DNA of 64,000 nucleotides from Cudoniella acicularis (GCA_013054445.1 JAAMPI010000029.1:1-64000); one strand, 5' to 3'. Positions 42,804 to 55,410 are shown, counted from the stretch's first letter. Numbers and translations are program-made. The notes: a model not told the origin generated them from the sequence alone.

Positions 42804-45495
42804 CTAAGCCCTGACCGCAGCGCCCAATGCACCACCAGTAAATTGGGTACCGCCGGCTTGCCTTGGTGCTCCAGATCCACCTCCCCTACCACCACCTCGA
42901 CCACCACGTTGGCCTCCCCTATTTCCGCCTCGTCCACCGCGACCACCTTGTCGCTCGAAAGCATTTGCCATGCCCTGCGTTCTGGTCTCTAGAGTCCGTT
43001 CATTGCTTTCAATTAAACCACTTGCCTTGTCACTCAATGTCAGTGCCAGGCTCTGCAGTCTGCTCAGCTCGACTCCCTTTCTGAATATGATGGATGAGTT
43101 GACTTGATCAAGAGCAGCAGCAAGCTCTTCGTGGCTGATCATTTTGCTGACAATTGCGGCGACTTTACGGTCTGATAGTTCGAACATTGAGGAAAGAGTT
43201 GCAACAGATAGAGTATCGTAGTAGGGGGCGTATGTGAAGAGATATGTTCGTAGACCTTCCTCTTGGATCTGTTCGGAAAGCATGGTCTTGATGGAGTCAG
43301 GTTTAGTCATGAGCTCCCAGATCTTAATGGAATGAATGAACTCTGTTGCCTTTTCCCACTCACCCGCAGCCAAGGCTTTGGACGCTTGCATGACGTGATC
43401 TCTGGTATTTTCAGGTGGGCCGGTGAAGATCTGGCGTTCGTGGTACTCGAGCATGCGTCTATAGGTTTTGCTGATGACTCGCTTCTTGATATCTGGTGAT
43501 GAGCCTGTCTGTGCAAGAAGGGGGATTTCGAGTAACATGCTGCAGGTGAGGTACACACATTCTAGGAGCTCTAGATTGATGTGCATGTGGAAGGGGAGTT
43601 GTCGTTGTCGCTCAAGCCGTTCTTGCTCAGGAGAAACCTGGTTGTACCGTTGAATCATGACACCCTGAGCAAGCAATTCCTTTTGACGTCCACTTCCGCA
43701 GATTTCTTGCAGAGTAGTTTGAGCTTCGTAAACAAGGCCAGCTCGGAAAGCGCAGAGACCAACTTGAACGAGAGTACGATTAAACAGGATCTGGCTATGC
43801 ACATCGAACGCATTGATGGTTTCTTGTAAATGAGACATCAACATCATGTCACGAGCCTTGTAGTAATCATCGTGCAAGGCGAGGAAATATATCTGGCAAA
43901 GCATGGCTCGAGCACGGATGATGCCCTCGCTGTTAACAAAGAGATAATTGCAGAGGACATGTACGAGGGCAGTGGCATCGGACACTTGGCTGCGGGGTGT
44001 AATGGCAGATTCTAGTGCCTCCGGGATTGACTTCCAACAGTTCTCTTCGAGGATTTTCACCACGGCAGATGGCTGAAGAGGGGAGTTAGCAAGAGCGAAT
44101 TCACAGGCACATTTTGAACGAACCTTAAAGTATACGTGCTCCAACCGTCTCATGACAATGCGGTTAAGACTGTCTTGCGGAACCTGCAAGCTCTCATCCT
44201 TGCGGAGGCTCTCTGTGTAGAGAAGGGTGCGGACAATATTGTTGTATAAGGCTCCCTCGTCAGAGAGTCTGTCAATGTACTCGGCAGTGTGGGGGTCAAT
44301 GTGTTGAAGTGAGCGAGTGAGCTCATCGTCGAGTCTCTCAACGTAAGAAACGACACTGCCTGGAATCTTAAGCTTTTCGCCTTCTACTATAGTAGGGGGT
44401 TTTTCGTCATCCTCCCACTCCTCGGCATTCTCAATAACGACCAGCTCACGGTTGGATTCAAGGACCTTCAGAAGATTACCGAATTCTTGTTCAGCAGCCT
44501 TCCATTGTTCCTGAGACATGAATGTTTGCGCTCCTGTGCTGAGATCAAATCGGGTGGAAATAAGGGTCAAGAGAACCCGGACTCTTTGGTAAGGTGTTGT
44601 GGCAACCTCGTAGAGTTTCTCCATTATCCGGATCTGCTCTGTCCTATCGGTATTCTTCTTTCCTCGGGACTCCATAATGGTCCTAAGGTGTTTGAGGATA
44701 CTTTCGGGCGTAAACTGCAGTGTTCGTCCACCTTTGCCAACGGTCGAGAAGCCCTCATCATCGCCAATATCAATAGGCCCCGAAACGACCTTCGTCTTTT
44801 TGGGAACAACAATCTCTTCTTCGTCATCAGATTCCATGAATGCATCCTTATCTGTCTTGTACGCATCGATGTCCTTTTGGTAGTCCTTGTTGTTCTTCTT
44901 GATGCGTTGCTTCACAGCATTCAAGCCTCTGGCATTGGTAGCATTCATCTTCTTCGCGGAGACCTTCTGCTTTGCGATTGCCTCGTTCATAAAATCCTCC
45001 AACTCGGAAATAGCCTTAATATACACCTTCGGTGTGTTGCCTGCCTGGACGAGCTTTACCACTTGTCGATTGAGCTTGTCGAATTCTATTCACGGTGCGT
45101 CAGCTTTTGTCAGAGGTAACTTTAGGAGCTTCTTGATGCATACCTGATGAGATAGAGCCCCAATCATTGATCTTCTGTCCATTTTCAATAGCTTTCACGG
45201 TGCCCTCCAACTCCTCCAGCCGCTTGTCTTTCGCGCTCTTTACGATCTTCGCACGATCCTCGTCGCTGCTCTCCTCGCTTTCAGAATCTGCATCGCGCAT
45301 GAACCTGTTTGCACCACTCTTCTTCTGGCCATCTCCATCTTCGCTAGAGGACTCGTCTTCGTCATCCTCCGCATCTTCTTCGTCTTCGTCGGAGGAGGCG
45401 GCCTTCACCTCTTCCTCTTCCTCTTCGGAGTAGAGCTCTTCCTCGTCCGAGGAGCTGCTCTCGCTGGAGCTATCGCCGTGGAAGAAGCGAGACAT
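42804..45495 (-). CDS. NIP1: translation initiation factor eIF3 subunit c
   Basis: Exons 45144-45495 and 42804-45085 (58-nt intron) encode 877 aa. eIF3c is a core PCI-domain subunit of eIF3 that contacts eIF1 and eIF5 on the 40S subunit. The N-terminus ([20 protein letters not shown]) is followed by a long acidic stretch, as in all orthologues. The conserved body contains [36 protein letters not shown] and [20 protein letters not shown], and the PCI/winged-helix part has [20 protein letters not shown] and [20 protein letters not shown]. The C-terminus is a Gly/Arg-rich RGG-like tail. No break was seen. Confidence 0.97.
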
Positions 45496-46354
45496 GACGA
45501 TCGTTCGGGGCACTTTTCTTCGCAAGTTTACCGCGCCTGGTGAAGTTGGTCGAACGATGGGCGTGGTTTCAAAAATATTGTCCCGCGATTTCGAAGATTT
45601 GGAGGCGGCAACAAAGAGAGGGGCTAAGCGAGAAGTTAGGGTTTTGCAGGTGGCAACGTCAATGCTGATCAATGATACAGGAACAACAGCACACAACCGG
45701 CATGCGCAGGTTTTTCAACTCACACACGCCACTCCCCAACCCGCTGCGCTGTGTGGGATAGTGAATGAGTCATGCGATTTGGATTGAGACGTTCGAGTCA
45801 CTTTTTCCCTGTACGCACCTGCACGTGTTCTAGCGAGGGCCCTGGCAGCTCACTTCATTAAATGGGTGGAATTTCTCAACACGAATTTCTAAATACTGAA
45901 TACTGAGTACTGAGTACTGAATATATAGTGGGATGGTAGTATCTGAGTGTAATTTGCTTCACCCTGTCAGCATTTTATACTCTTTTATTGCTATCCGGTT
46001 TGCGGTCATTTACCGGCTCAATAGCTCTACCCACTCACTAATCTATCTACTCCGTACTTCCAACTGTAACCGTGAGTGAGCCTTTTATCTTATGTCGGGG
46101 GGTTTGGAAACCACTCGTATAAGGTCGGAATTAGTAATACGAGAGCAAACACCTTATACTGTAATTCCAGCCAGGCCTGGAATTTCACAAGAACGACAAG
46201 GATTACTCTCTGGCTTCTCGAATCCCCGTGCAAATATGCAGATGTGTAGGCCAGATTCAAGGCTGGTGACCCAGGCATAACGTAATGTCGCATTCATAAA
46301 TTGCATATTCTCTGTGCAAGACCTCTTCTCTCAAGTAAATCGCTTCTCGGCTCT
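45496..46354. other. intergenic, upstream of eIF3c
   Basis: Holds the eIF3c promoter and the 3' flank of the next gene. Only the 7-bp tandem repeat stands out. Confidence 0.5.
45893..45920. repeat. 7-bp tandem repeat (RTACTGA), four copies
   Basis: Two ATACTGA units are followed by two GTACTGA units in register, in the intergenic region upstream of eIF3c. Confidence 0.85.
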
Positions 46355-47059
46355 TTATGTGTCTCTAGTCAGCCACTGTAATACCCCGGAGTCAGTATAT
46401 CTCTTTCAGTCTGTCTAAGGAGTAAATGGAAGGGGAAGGATTGCTTTGGGGGGGGGGGGGGGGGGGGTTATGCTCGTGCTGGGACATGTCTTTCGAGTGA
46501 AATGACAAAGGATTGAAGAACTAAAGAGCTCAATTATTCTTACATCGGGATATTCCGTAGCCCTCCAGGGTTTTATATCATTTGGGTTCTCAGCCCGACT
46601 TTTCTTGGCTTGCTCCAACACCCTTCTCGTCTCTTCCTCGCCCATTAACTTTCGGAATTGAAGCACTTCCTGGCTCGCCGTACTGGTGGACTCGGAGAAT
46701 TTGCGGAACAAAGATTCTGCTATACAAAAAAGTGTCAAATAGACTCGATGCAAAAATCGGAGGAAATTGGGGCGTACGCGAGGGCTGTTTGGCGGTCAAA
46801 GGAGCAAGTAATCTTGGGACAGTGGTCCGTAAATTGCGAAGCTGGGTATATCGTAGTTAGTGATATGACACAGACAACTGGATACCTAGAAGGGACCAAC
46901 CTGGATGTGCATTTCTTTCAGTCGATTCATTCCTTGCTCTAGTCGCTCCTCATCCCACACATCTGAGGCTGCGGAGTCAGCCTGTGTTTTACTGTCGGCG
47001 TTACCAGGAGCCGCATTCCCATCTGTGGGCTTTTGATCGCCTGGCTGTACCATAGCCAT
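46355..47059 (-). CDS. conserved small helical protein of unknown function
   Basis: Four exons, 46901-47059, 46778-46841, 46544-46719 and 46355-46375, join in frame to 139 aa. The start at 47059 gives MAMVQPGDQKPTDGNAAPGN, a charged leader, then a helical region VWDEERLEQGMNRLKEMHIQ, LRNLRTTVPRLLAPLTAKQP, SPESLFRKFSESTSTASQEV and a C-terminal NDIKPWRATEYPDWLTRDT. The last exon is only seven codons and is reached over a 168-nt intron that contains a run of 20 C. Splice phases agree at all three junctions. The pattern looks like a conserved nuclear or transcription-complex subunit, but I cannot name the family with confidence. The GTTGGT donor of intron 1 is weak. Confidence 0.75.
46448..46467. 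repeat. poly-G tract of 20 bases
   Basis: Twenty uninterrupted G on the plus strand (C in the transcript) lie inside the last intron of the 139-aa gene. The length of such a tract in the assembly is unreliable. Confidence 0.9.
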
Positions 47060-47664
47060 CTATCGCCAACATCAATTCTAGTGTTAAGGAGGAAGTAGTC
47101 TTCAATGTGTGTACCTAGGTAACACCTAGAATGAGGCACATAAGAGAAGAACGTCTCAAATCAAAAGACGACCAGGGGTGTCAGCCACAAAATGTGGGGT
47201 AGAAATTGCCAGGACATGATCCGCTAAGCCCTTTCAGGAACCTGGCATGGTTAGCCTGATATAATTTAAAAGGCGCTTCTTTAGGGTTGGACCAAAAAAT
47301 AAATAACTTTATCCACTCATCTTGTGGAGACTTTCCAGAAAGTAAAATATAGATGCACCAGCACTTGTGTCTAATGGTTATATACTTCTCCAAGGAAGCA
47401 GAGAGACTGTCCCTTACCTAGGAAGGTACTTAGGCTAAGCAGTCTAGCACATTTCATGCCTTGAGTCTCTTTGTAGGTAGGTCGTAGCGAAAGGCAGCAA
47501 TTGGAGCTCGGTTATCGGGGTCCGCTCCTACCGACCCTATCTGTGGCGGGGTCATTTTCGTTCTCAAATATTTTTGTATTCTATCCTCTCGGGATTAAGG
47601 AGAACAAGCTTTGCCAGCGACAACGACAAAAGACAACCCCCAACGCGACCAGCAATTGCCCGTC
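47060..47664. other. intergenic shared promoter region
   Basis: The divergent region between the small 139-aa gene and AAR2, with no coding signal. The AAR2 leader is the last part. A reading frame open upstream of the AAR2 ATG lacks an ATG of its own. Confidence 0.5.
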
Positions 47665-49458
47665 ATGGCACAGCCTGGAGACGCCTGCTCTGCAGACTCC
47701 TTGCGCCCACACAGCCCCCCCCTATTCCAAATGGATTCGGACGAGTCCTTCCAAGCTACACCCTTCACTACACAAGACGCAACAGCCGACGGCAGTGTCA
47801 ACAGCGTCAACAGCGACCCGACCTTCATGCAAAACCAGATTGCGATTCAGCGAAGCCCGTCAACTACGAAGGGACAAGCATCTGCTCTCACTAGACAGCT
47901 CTCCATCAAATCCAATGATAGTCGCGATGTTGGCGCTTTCCCGCATGGAATTGCAGATGTTCTTTCCGACAGTCAAAAGGACGAAGATGAGTTAAGAAGA
48001 GGCCGATCCGATTCCGATTCCAGTATTTTTCAGGCTACCAATAACTGCTCTCTATCCAAATCATCTTCCGAGCGTTCAACAAAATCTGTCCGGAGTGTTC
48101 ATGCGGTTGGCAGCTACCCTTTGGGAAGCCTGCGCGTCCATTCCCCTTCTCCAATGCCCTCTGCACGTCCAACAAACAACGCAGTGCAGCATGAATGTCT
48201 AGCCTCAGGTGATGTGTTCATCGTGAGAGACGTCCCAAGCGCCGCCCTTATTGGCTACGATACTACTGCCTTCACAGTTAAACCAAATGATCATTTTGAT
48301 GGCATAAAGGATATTCCTGCCGGTGTTCATTTCATCTGGGGGGGATCAAATTCGACGTCTCTTCGCAATGGCTTCTGGATTGTCTCTTCTCAACGCGCTT
48401 CAGATGAACTCGGTGCTATACATGTAAGAAGATGGGACAAAGAAAACGAGACTATTGAGGAGGAAGTAAGCAATGCTGAGATTAGGATTCAAAGAGAGGG
48501 TCTCCCAGAAATATTCGACAAACTTCAGCCTTATCTGACTCCTACTATTGGCTCAAGCGCAGTTGCAACCACCCCACAGGGAACTCAATCTTCAACGCAA
48601 CCTCTGTCCTCAAATATCTGGTCTCGGTTGACGTCTTCAATTACTGGAGCTATGCTCAGCAGAATCACTGGTGGCAGGGAATGGAACCATTGGCAAGTTA
48701 GCTCAACCGACGATTATGAACATCAAAATACGTTGAGCAAGGATCAAAACATGGTTACGGATCACTACAAGGATCAGATTCTAACTTTTATATTTCCGCG
48801 CCATCAAAGAACTTTCTCGGAGGAGTCTTTAGGAAATCTTCGAACGGAGCAAGCCATGGATTCTACGGCTCACATCATGGCAGTCATCAGCGCTAGCTGT
48901 ACCCACGAAGATTCCGATGAAATCATTGGGGAGATCCAATTCTGCTTCCTCACTGGAATGTTGCTAGGGAATATCGCTTGCATGGAGCAATGGGCCCACG
49001 TGTTAAAGACAGTGTTCCGCGCTTTCAGACTTGTTTTACAACAACCAGTATTCTTTCGCAAATTCATCGAGGCGGTTCATGCTCAATTCATTTACGATGA
49101 TGAGGGTCTGGAGGGTAGCATTCTTGATCACGATCCAAATCTAGGTGATGACTTGAAGATTATCCTCACGACTTTCAAATCACGACTCAATGAGATGTTG
49201 CTCGCCAGGGGTGCAAATATCAACAACGACCAAACGGCGGTGGGAAAAGCATTCGAAGAATTTGAGTCATGGCTCTGGAAATGGGACTGGGACCTTAGAG
49301 GGAATTACCTTCGTTCCGGTAGATATCAACTTGAAGATGGCACGTGGGTGGATGCTGAGTTGAAAGAGTTCCAGGCTGAAGATGAGAGAGGTGAGTTTGC
49401 GCCGGTGATAGTAGAATTGGACGACGATGGGCGCGAAAAGGGTCTCATTTGTTTCTGA
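47665..49458 (+). CDS. AAR2: AAR2-family U5 snRNP assembly protein
   Basis: A single exon of 597 aa. AAR2 holds Prp8 during cytoplasmic assembly of the U5 snRNP and is released when Brr2 replaces it. The start chosen is the first ATG of the frame. About 180 residues of Ser-rich, likely disordered N-terminus precede the family domain, which begins near GDVFIVRDVPSAALIGYDTT and continues with KPNDHFDGIKDIPAGVHFIW, NGFWIVSSQ, GEIQFCFLTGMLLGNIACME and QWAHVLKTVFRAFRLVLQQP. The C-terminus is acidic. The N-terminal extension is longer than the yeast protein has. The end at 49458 is followed by an unrelated frame. Confidence 0.9.
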   Translation: MAQPGDACSADSLRPHSPPLFQMDSDESFQATPFTTQDATADGSVNSVNSDPTFMQNQIAIQRSPSTTKGQASALTRQLSIKSNDSRDVGAFPHGIADVLSDSQKDEDELRRGRSDSDSSIFQATNNCSLSKSSSERSTKSVRSVHAVGSYPLGSLRVHSPSPMPSARPTNNAVQHECLASGDVFIVRDVPSAALIGYDTTAFTVKPNDHFDGIKDIPAGVHFIWGGSNSTSLRNGFWIVSSQRASDELGAIHVRRWDKENETIEEEVSNAEIRIQREGLPEIFDKLQPYLTPTIGSSAVATTPQGTQSSTQPLSSNIWSRLTSSITGAMLSRITGGREWNHWQVSSTDDYEHQNTLSKDQNMVTDHYKDQILTFIFPRHQRTFSEESLGNLRTEQAMDSTAHIMAVISASCTHEDSDEIIGEIQFCFLTGMLLGNIACMEQWAHVLKTVFRAFRLVLQQPVFFRKFIEAVHAQFIYDDEGLEGSILDHDPNLGDDLKIILTTFKSRLNEMLLARGANINNDQTAVGKAFEEFESWLWKWDWDLRGNYLRSGRYQLEDGTWVDAELKEFQAEDERGEFAPVIVELDDDGREKGLICF

Positions 49459-50050
49459 TTTCGTAGTCTAATCTGCGGGGTTTCTCTTAGGTCAGAAGAA
49501 GGACAAGAGACGTTCTCGAAATCTTTCTCGAACGTCGTCGGTACGATGGAGGATCTAGTTTGATCTTCCTTCAAGTTAGCCGGCTTCAGTCCTCGCAAGT
49601 GCTGCATTCAATCATTCGACTCTATTTCGGCTCAAGTTCATCTCACTGGTTTGATACGTACAATATGACAAGGCAGGATACGATGAAAGAAGGTTGGGGG
49701 GTGGGTGGTAAAATACTCTATTGGACGGTATTCCCAGTGAAAGAACAATGGCATATTGCTTGGCGTTGGGAATGGGCTATACCCCGGTGTGACTTTATAA
49801 GTCGAGCCTTCTGGCGGCCACGGAGTGATTGGGGGTAGCGGGTACGTTTTGTAATTGTATTTGAGAAGGTTCTCTAGGTACTCTCGGCAATGAAAACAAA
49901 TATGTGGTTGTCAGATTTTGATTGTCTACTGCTGCACTAAAGAGCTATCATAATGTTGGAGACCAGGCGATTGATGCCGTCCTCCGCGTCGTATCTGTTC
50001 CCACAATAAAAACCAAGCGCCAGGCCATGCCAACTTCCCCAGTAGAAAAT
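49459..50050. other. intergenic between convergent AAR2 and RPS14
   Basis: 3' flanks of both genes. No coding signal. Confidence 0.5.
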
Positions 50051-50721
<671 letters not shown>

Positions 50722-51100
50722 GGTGATGGTGGTTGATTTGGTGTTGGTTCTTTGGGATGATCGCAACCTTGAAAGTTCGATGTCTGACTTTTGAATATTA
50801 TCGACGAAAATTCGTGTGTGCGCACTAGGCTTTTTAGGCTACGCGCAGCCCGCTATTTTCGCTTAAAGCTAGCGGCTTGGCATCTAGTGAACTTCCTATC
50901 ATTCGCTTGAAACTTTTTCCAAGCTCTATCTTTCAACTTTCTTCTTTTCCAGCGTGAGAAACTTGGCCAACGCATCGAGTCACACTGACTCTCGATCAGG
51001 AGTGTTTCTTTTGCGATGAAGGACCTGCGACAGCTTGTTTAGTAGCTGCTCGCACTCCCCTCTCTATCTTCATCAATCAACCCGACGCACCGAAGCAGAC

Positions 51101-52906
51101 ATGGTATCACCCAAACAGCATCTCGCTCCGGCGAATATGGCCAATTTTGTCATTGGCATCATTGGCATGGGAGATATGGGGAAGATGTACGCTCGGAGGC
51201 TCAGCGAGGCTGGATGGAGGTAAGGCGCTTCCTCAACGTTCACCGGCCACCGAGCATATTCTTTCGTCGTAAGCAGCCATTTTCTCCCTTCTCCCTCTAC
51301 GCGTACATGATGACTTGAGTGCATTTGGCTCGAGTATTGTCTTCAGTTGGCTTGACCACCATTCTGGTGCCAGGCTCAGCGGCTGGCTTTCAATGATGAA
51401 AAATCTCAGCTACCTTATTTTATTTTGTCTGAAATCAACACCTCTCCCTCCAAAGTTCTTGCCCACTACTTCCAACTGCAGAAGCTAACAAGAACTTGCC
51501 TAGATCCGCGCAATCGTATTTTGCCGACTTCGACTGATGTTAGGGCTTAGGGTCAACGCTTGCGACCGACAAGAGAAATACCAGAGCCTGTGTGAGGAAT
51601 TTGCAGATAGAGTAAATGCCTTTGTACATATTATGCTTCTGCACCATGTGCTGAGAATTTCATAGAAGCAAATCAAAATACTTTCCAACGGACATCTCGT
51701 CTCCAGAGCCAGCGATTACATCCTTTACAACGTTGAAGCGGCGTCAATTGGCAAAGTAGTTGCGGAGTATGGCCCTTGTAAGCACCAAAAGTTTCCAACC
51801 GTGCTCAACTTGCTTACTCCACAACAGCTACAAAGCAGAATGCTATTGTTGGTGGCCAAACCTCTTGCAAGGCACCTGAAATTGCTGCTTTCGAAGAGTA
51901 CCTGCCTGAAGATGTTGAGATCGTCTCTTGTCACTCTCTGCATGGGCCTAATGTCGATCCTCGTGGCCAGCCATTGGTACGCAAAACACTACTCAAACAA
52001 CAACCAATGCTTATCTAGGATTTCTAGGTTCTCATAAAACATCGAGCATCCCAAGAGAGCTTCAAAAAGGTTGAGCACGTGCTCTCTTGTCTTGGGTCAA
52101 AGCATGTCTACCTATCGGCTACCCAACACGACCGAATCACCGCGGACACTCAGGCTGTTACCCATGCTGCCTTTCTTAGCATGGGCAAAGCGTGGCATGC
52201 TAATTCACAATTTCCCTGGGAAATTGCTCGTTACGTTGGCGGTATTGAGAATGTCAAAATCAACCTAACGCTAAGAATCTATGCCCAGAAGTGGCACGTC
52301 TACGCAGGCCTGGCTATTCTCAATCCGTACGCAAAGGAGCAAATCCGTCAATACGCCCAATCTGTTACGGAACTGTACAAATTGATGCTTGGCGGGCACA
52401 AGGAAGAACTTGAGGAGCGAATTCTAAAAGCAGGTGCTTCGGTTTTTGGCACTCGTGGTTGGGACGGTGAGCTGCTGCTGAAGGATGAAGTATTGGATCG
52501 GTTTTCGTTGGGCAAGAAGCCTGAGACTCCCTTACCGAACAATCATCTCAGTCTACTAGCTATGGTGGACTGCTGGTCTCAACTTGGTATCGTCCCCTAC
52601 GACCACATGATCTGTTCTACTCCACTATTCCGATTGTGGCTAGGTGTGACAGAATATTTGTTCCGTAAACCATCCCTTCTTCAGGATGTCATCCGCATTG
52701 CTATCGAAGACAATACCTTTCGATCTGATGATCTTGAGTTTACATTTGCCGCGCGGGGTTGGTCCGATTGCGTCAGATTTGGGAATTTTGAATCCTGGAA
52801 GGATAGGTTTCAAAGCACGCAAAAGTTCTTCGAGCCCCGATTTGCAGATGCCACGAAAGTGGGAAACGAGATGATGAGGACCATTCTGGAAAATATAGAG
52901 AAGTAG
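51101..52906 (+). CDS. TYR1: prephenate dehydrogenase (tyrosine biosynthesis)
   Basis: Exons 51101-51219, 51551-51611, 51666-51777, 51828-51976 and 52028-52906 join in frame to 439 aa. The enzyme converts prephenate to 4-hydroxyphenylpyruvate with NADP in the shikimate branch to tyrosine. The N-terminal Rossmann glycine motif is clear (VIGIIGMGDMGKMYARRL), followed by ASDYILYNVEAASIGKVV, IVSCHSLHGPNVDPRGQPL and SATQHDRITADTQAVTHAAF, where the His of the SLHGP and THAAF segments fits the family. The C-terminal half is the helical dimer domain. The first intron is 331 nt, much longer than the other four junctions of about 50 nt. Confidence 0.95.
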
Positions 52907-53275
52907 GAAGGACATTAAAGGGCGCATAGGGCGTTCCGGCTAAAGCCTGAATTGGCGCTGGCATTGGGAAGCTAGAGCTAGATTCCTCACAGAAACGTTG
53001 CTGCTGAGATGTGTAATCTAATAGAAAGGAGTCGATCAGGCTGAAACATTGACATCTGTCCCTCTGTGCAAAATCTGGGGTCGCTTTACTACATGGACTT
53101 GTGACTGCCACATTTATTTGAAGTTCATCAGTCTTTCATTCTGAACGCCATATGGGTGTGCCGGAAAGCTTTTGCATTATCTGCTTAAATCCCTAACCAG
53201 CAAATAGCACAGCCCATCCATTGCAAATGCCGCATAAACCACTCTCCCAGACCCAAACCCGCACGAATCCCATCT
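52907..53275. other. intergenic between convergent TYR1 and RPS16
   Basis: 3' flanks. No coding signal. Confidence 0.5.
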
Positions 53276-53821
53276 TTAACGGTACGACTTTTGGTATCTG
53301 GCTCTGGCTCCGGGACCTGGAATAAAAAATTAGCACCAATTCGAACCACCTTCAAATGGCAAAACCGACCTCCAAACTTCTTCGGCTCGCATCGTCTGTT
53401 ATCCGCAACCAACAATGTTCTGTCGTACTGAACAAGGGCCTGCTTCAGTGTGTTCTTGGAGTGCTCATCGACGAATTTTTGGTAGTAGGCGACAATCGAC
53501 TTTGAAATGGCTTGTCGGATGGCGTAGACTTGGGATGTGTGTCCACCACCTGTGACCCGGACGCGGATATCAACGTTGGCGAACTTGTCGAGGCCGACGA
53601 TCAAGAGAGGCTCGTAGACCTTGAATCGCAGAATCTCGGGTTGGACGAGGTTGAGGGGCTTTCCATTGACCTTTACGAGTCCTTTTCCAGCCTTTCCCAT
53701 AGCATGTTAGCATGGCGTTTCTTGAGCGCTGTCAAGAGGATATTCTTCGTACCTTGCAGTGGGCCACTGCGGTCGCCGTCTTTTTCTTGCCGAAGCACTG
53801 TACGCTCTGCGTAGACGCCAT
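53276..53821 (-). CDS. RPS16: 40S ribosomal protein uS9 (S16)
   Basis: Exons 53753-53821, 53370-53691 and 53276-53316 encode 143 aa. The protein lies in the 40S head with its tail reaching the P-site tRNA. The sequence [60 protein letters not shown] and [20 protein letters not shown] ends with the universally conserved [13 protein letters not shown]. Reading through the last donor instead of splicing would lose that tail, so the third exon is required. It is divergent from SNF8, with 291 bp between start codons. Confidence 0.97.
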
Positions 53822-54112
53822 CTTGTCTGGTGGTGTGAGTTGAAGATTGAGGTCGCAGAGAAGTAGTCGTCTCAAAATTGAGGTCTTTCGCGAAAATCTC
53901 ACAGTGCGCGGAAATTCGCTTGGGTGCCTACTAGCGAGTAACCTAGAGCCTGTATCCTTGGAGCCTCAGGCCTCAACAAGCTGGACACCACGCTATTACA
54001 GTATCACGTGCGCCAAGACATTAACTCTCCCGTCAGCCTCAAACTCATTGAATTGAACTTCAGGAATCAACACTTCCGCTTCATCAAACCTGCCTACAGC
54101 CTTTCGCGGAAG

Positions 54113-54944
54113 ATGTCGCGGAAAGGCGTTGGCCTTGCGGCATTCGACCGTTCCCGAATCACGTCCGCCCAATATGCCTCTCATGGCAATAACCTTAGAA
54201 GCTCTCATTCGACCTCCCTCGCCACCCAACTCTCCGTTTTTCGCTCTCTTCTCCAGCAATTTGCCCAGACTCACGCAAAGGACATACGATCAAATCCTAG
54301 TTTTCGTGCTGAGTTTGCTCGCATGTGTGCCGCAATAGGCGTAGATCCACTAGCAAGCAGCAGTGGAGCTGGGGGCAAAGATGGCTCAGGAAGCTTTTGG
54401 GCTCAGATGTTGGGTGGAAGTGTAAATGACTTTTATTTCGAGTTAGCAGTAAGAGTTGTGGAAGTGTGTGGTGCTACGAGGGAGGAGAATGGAGGCCTTA
54501 TTGGTGTCAAGGAAATTAGGGACAGGATTATGAGCACAAGGATGGAGGGCGCGCCAGAAATTACGGAGTACTTAATTTTCTGGGATAAAAAAAAAGAGAT
54601 ATGCTAACAAATGTAGTGACGATATTCTTCGTGCTGTCAACACTCTCAAGCCTTTGGGGTCCTCATATTCCACTCTTACGGTTGGCCACAAGCTGTATAT
54701 CCGCTCCATCCCCAAAGAACTCAACACCGACCAGAGCGCCGTGCTGGAAGCAGCCCAGCTCTTGGGTTATGTGAGCGTTTTCATGCTGATGCTGAATCTA
54801 AAGTGGCCCAGAGCCAGGGCCAAAACTGCGATTGATGATCTTGTTTCCGAGAGTATGCTCTGGGTAGACCAGCAATGCGACGAATGGGAGTACTGGAGTC
54901 CTGGATTCATGCTTGAGGCTCAGCAGGACGGTAGTATTGGGTGA
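54113..54944 (+). CDS. SNF8: ESCRT-II subunit SNF8/VPS22
   Basis: Exons 54113-54567 and 54617-54944 encode 260 aa. With VPS25 and VPS36 it forms ESCRT-II, which sorts ubiquitinated cargo into multivesicular endosomes. The start MSRKGVGLAAFDRSRITSAQ is typical, followed by helical NTH SVFRSLLQQFAQTHAKDIRS, then winged-helix segments FWAQMLGGSVNDFYFELAVR, DDILRAVNTLKPLGSSYSTL and ELNTDQSAVLEAAQLLGYVS, ending WSPGFMLEAQQDGSIG. An in-frame ATG 35 codons upstream would add unconserved sequence and is not chosen. Confidence 0.95.
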
Positions 54945-55080
54945 ATATGGCAAGGTTAACGACTTCCGAGAAATGCATTTCAAGATGACGAATATCGTTC
55001 CCTTTGTCGGAGCATATGCGTTTTTTGCTGGGAAGAGGCAGCTGTAGAAACTGTCACCGAAAATACTTCGATGGTTTCCA

Positions 55081-55410
55081 TCAAAATGTTTCGAGTTGAG
55101 AGATTACATTGACAACACATCCGGTCGGCCTAGAAAAGACGAGACGCCGTACCCCGCACGCGTTGTAAACATTCTCGTAACAGCCGCTTGTGCGCTCTGG
55201 CTTCAAGAAGGTGGTACTATTCAGGGATAATTTTTTCTGCCTTGGTGTTGGCGCTGGTGGCGCTTGTCCCGCAGGTGATCTTTTGGTGGCATTGGATGGC
55301 GTGAGTGGACCAGAGGAACCTTGGCAGCAACTCGTCAGGCATATGAAGTATATGAGTATTGCCACAACTGAAGCGCTGATCAAAATAGCAATCACATCAT
55401 TCTCCTGCAT
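55081..55410 (-). CDS. hypothetical small single-span membrane protein
   Basis: An open frame of 109 aa starts with an N-terminal hydrophobic helix (VIAILISASVVAILIYFICL) followed by a Cys pair and a Pro/Ser/Lys tail. This is convergent with SNF8. No family is recognised, and the C-terminal part could be intron or untranslated. It may be a real small membrane protein or a chance frame. Confidence 0.33.
   Translation of the reverse strand: MQENDVIAILISASVVAILIYFICLTSCCQGSSGPLTPSNATKRSPAGQAPPAPTPRQKKLSLNSTTFLKPERTSGCYENVYNACGVRRLVFSRPTGCVVNVISQLETF

Noticed and set aside
44487..45433. Long plus-strand frames inside the eIF3c gene
   Set aside because: They are antisense shadows of the acidic, Ser-rich eIF3c coding sequence.
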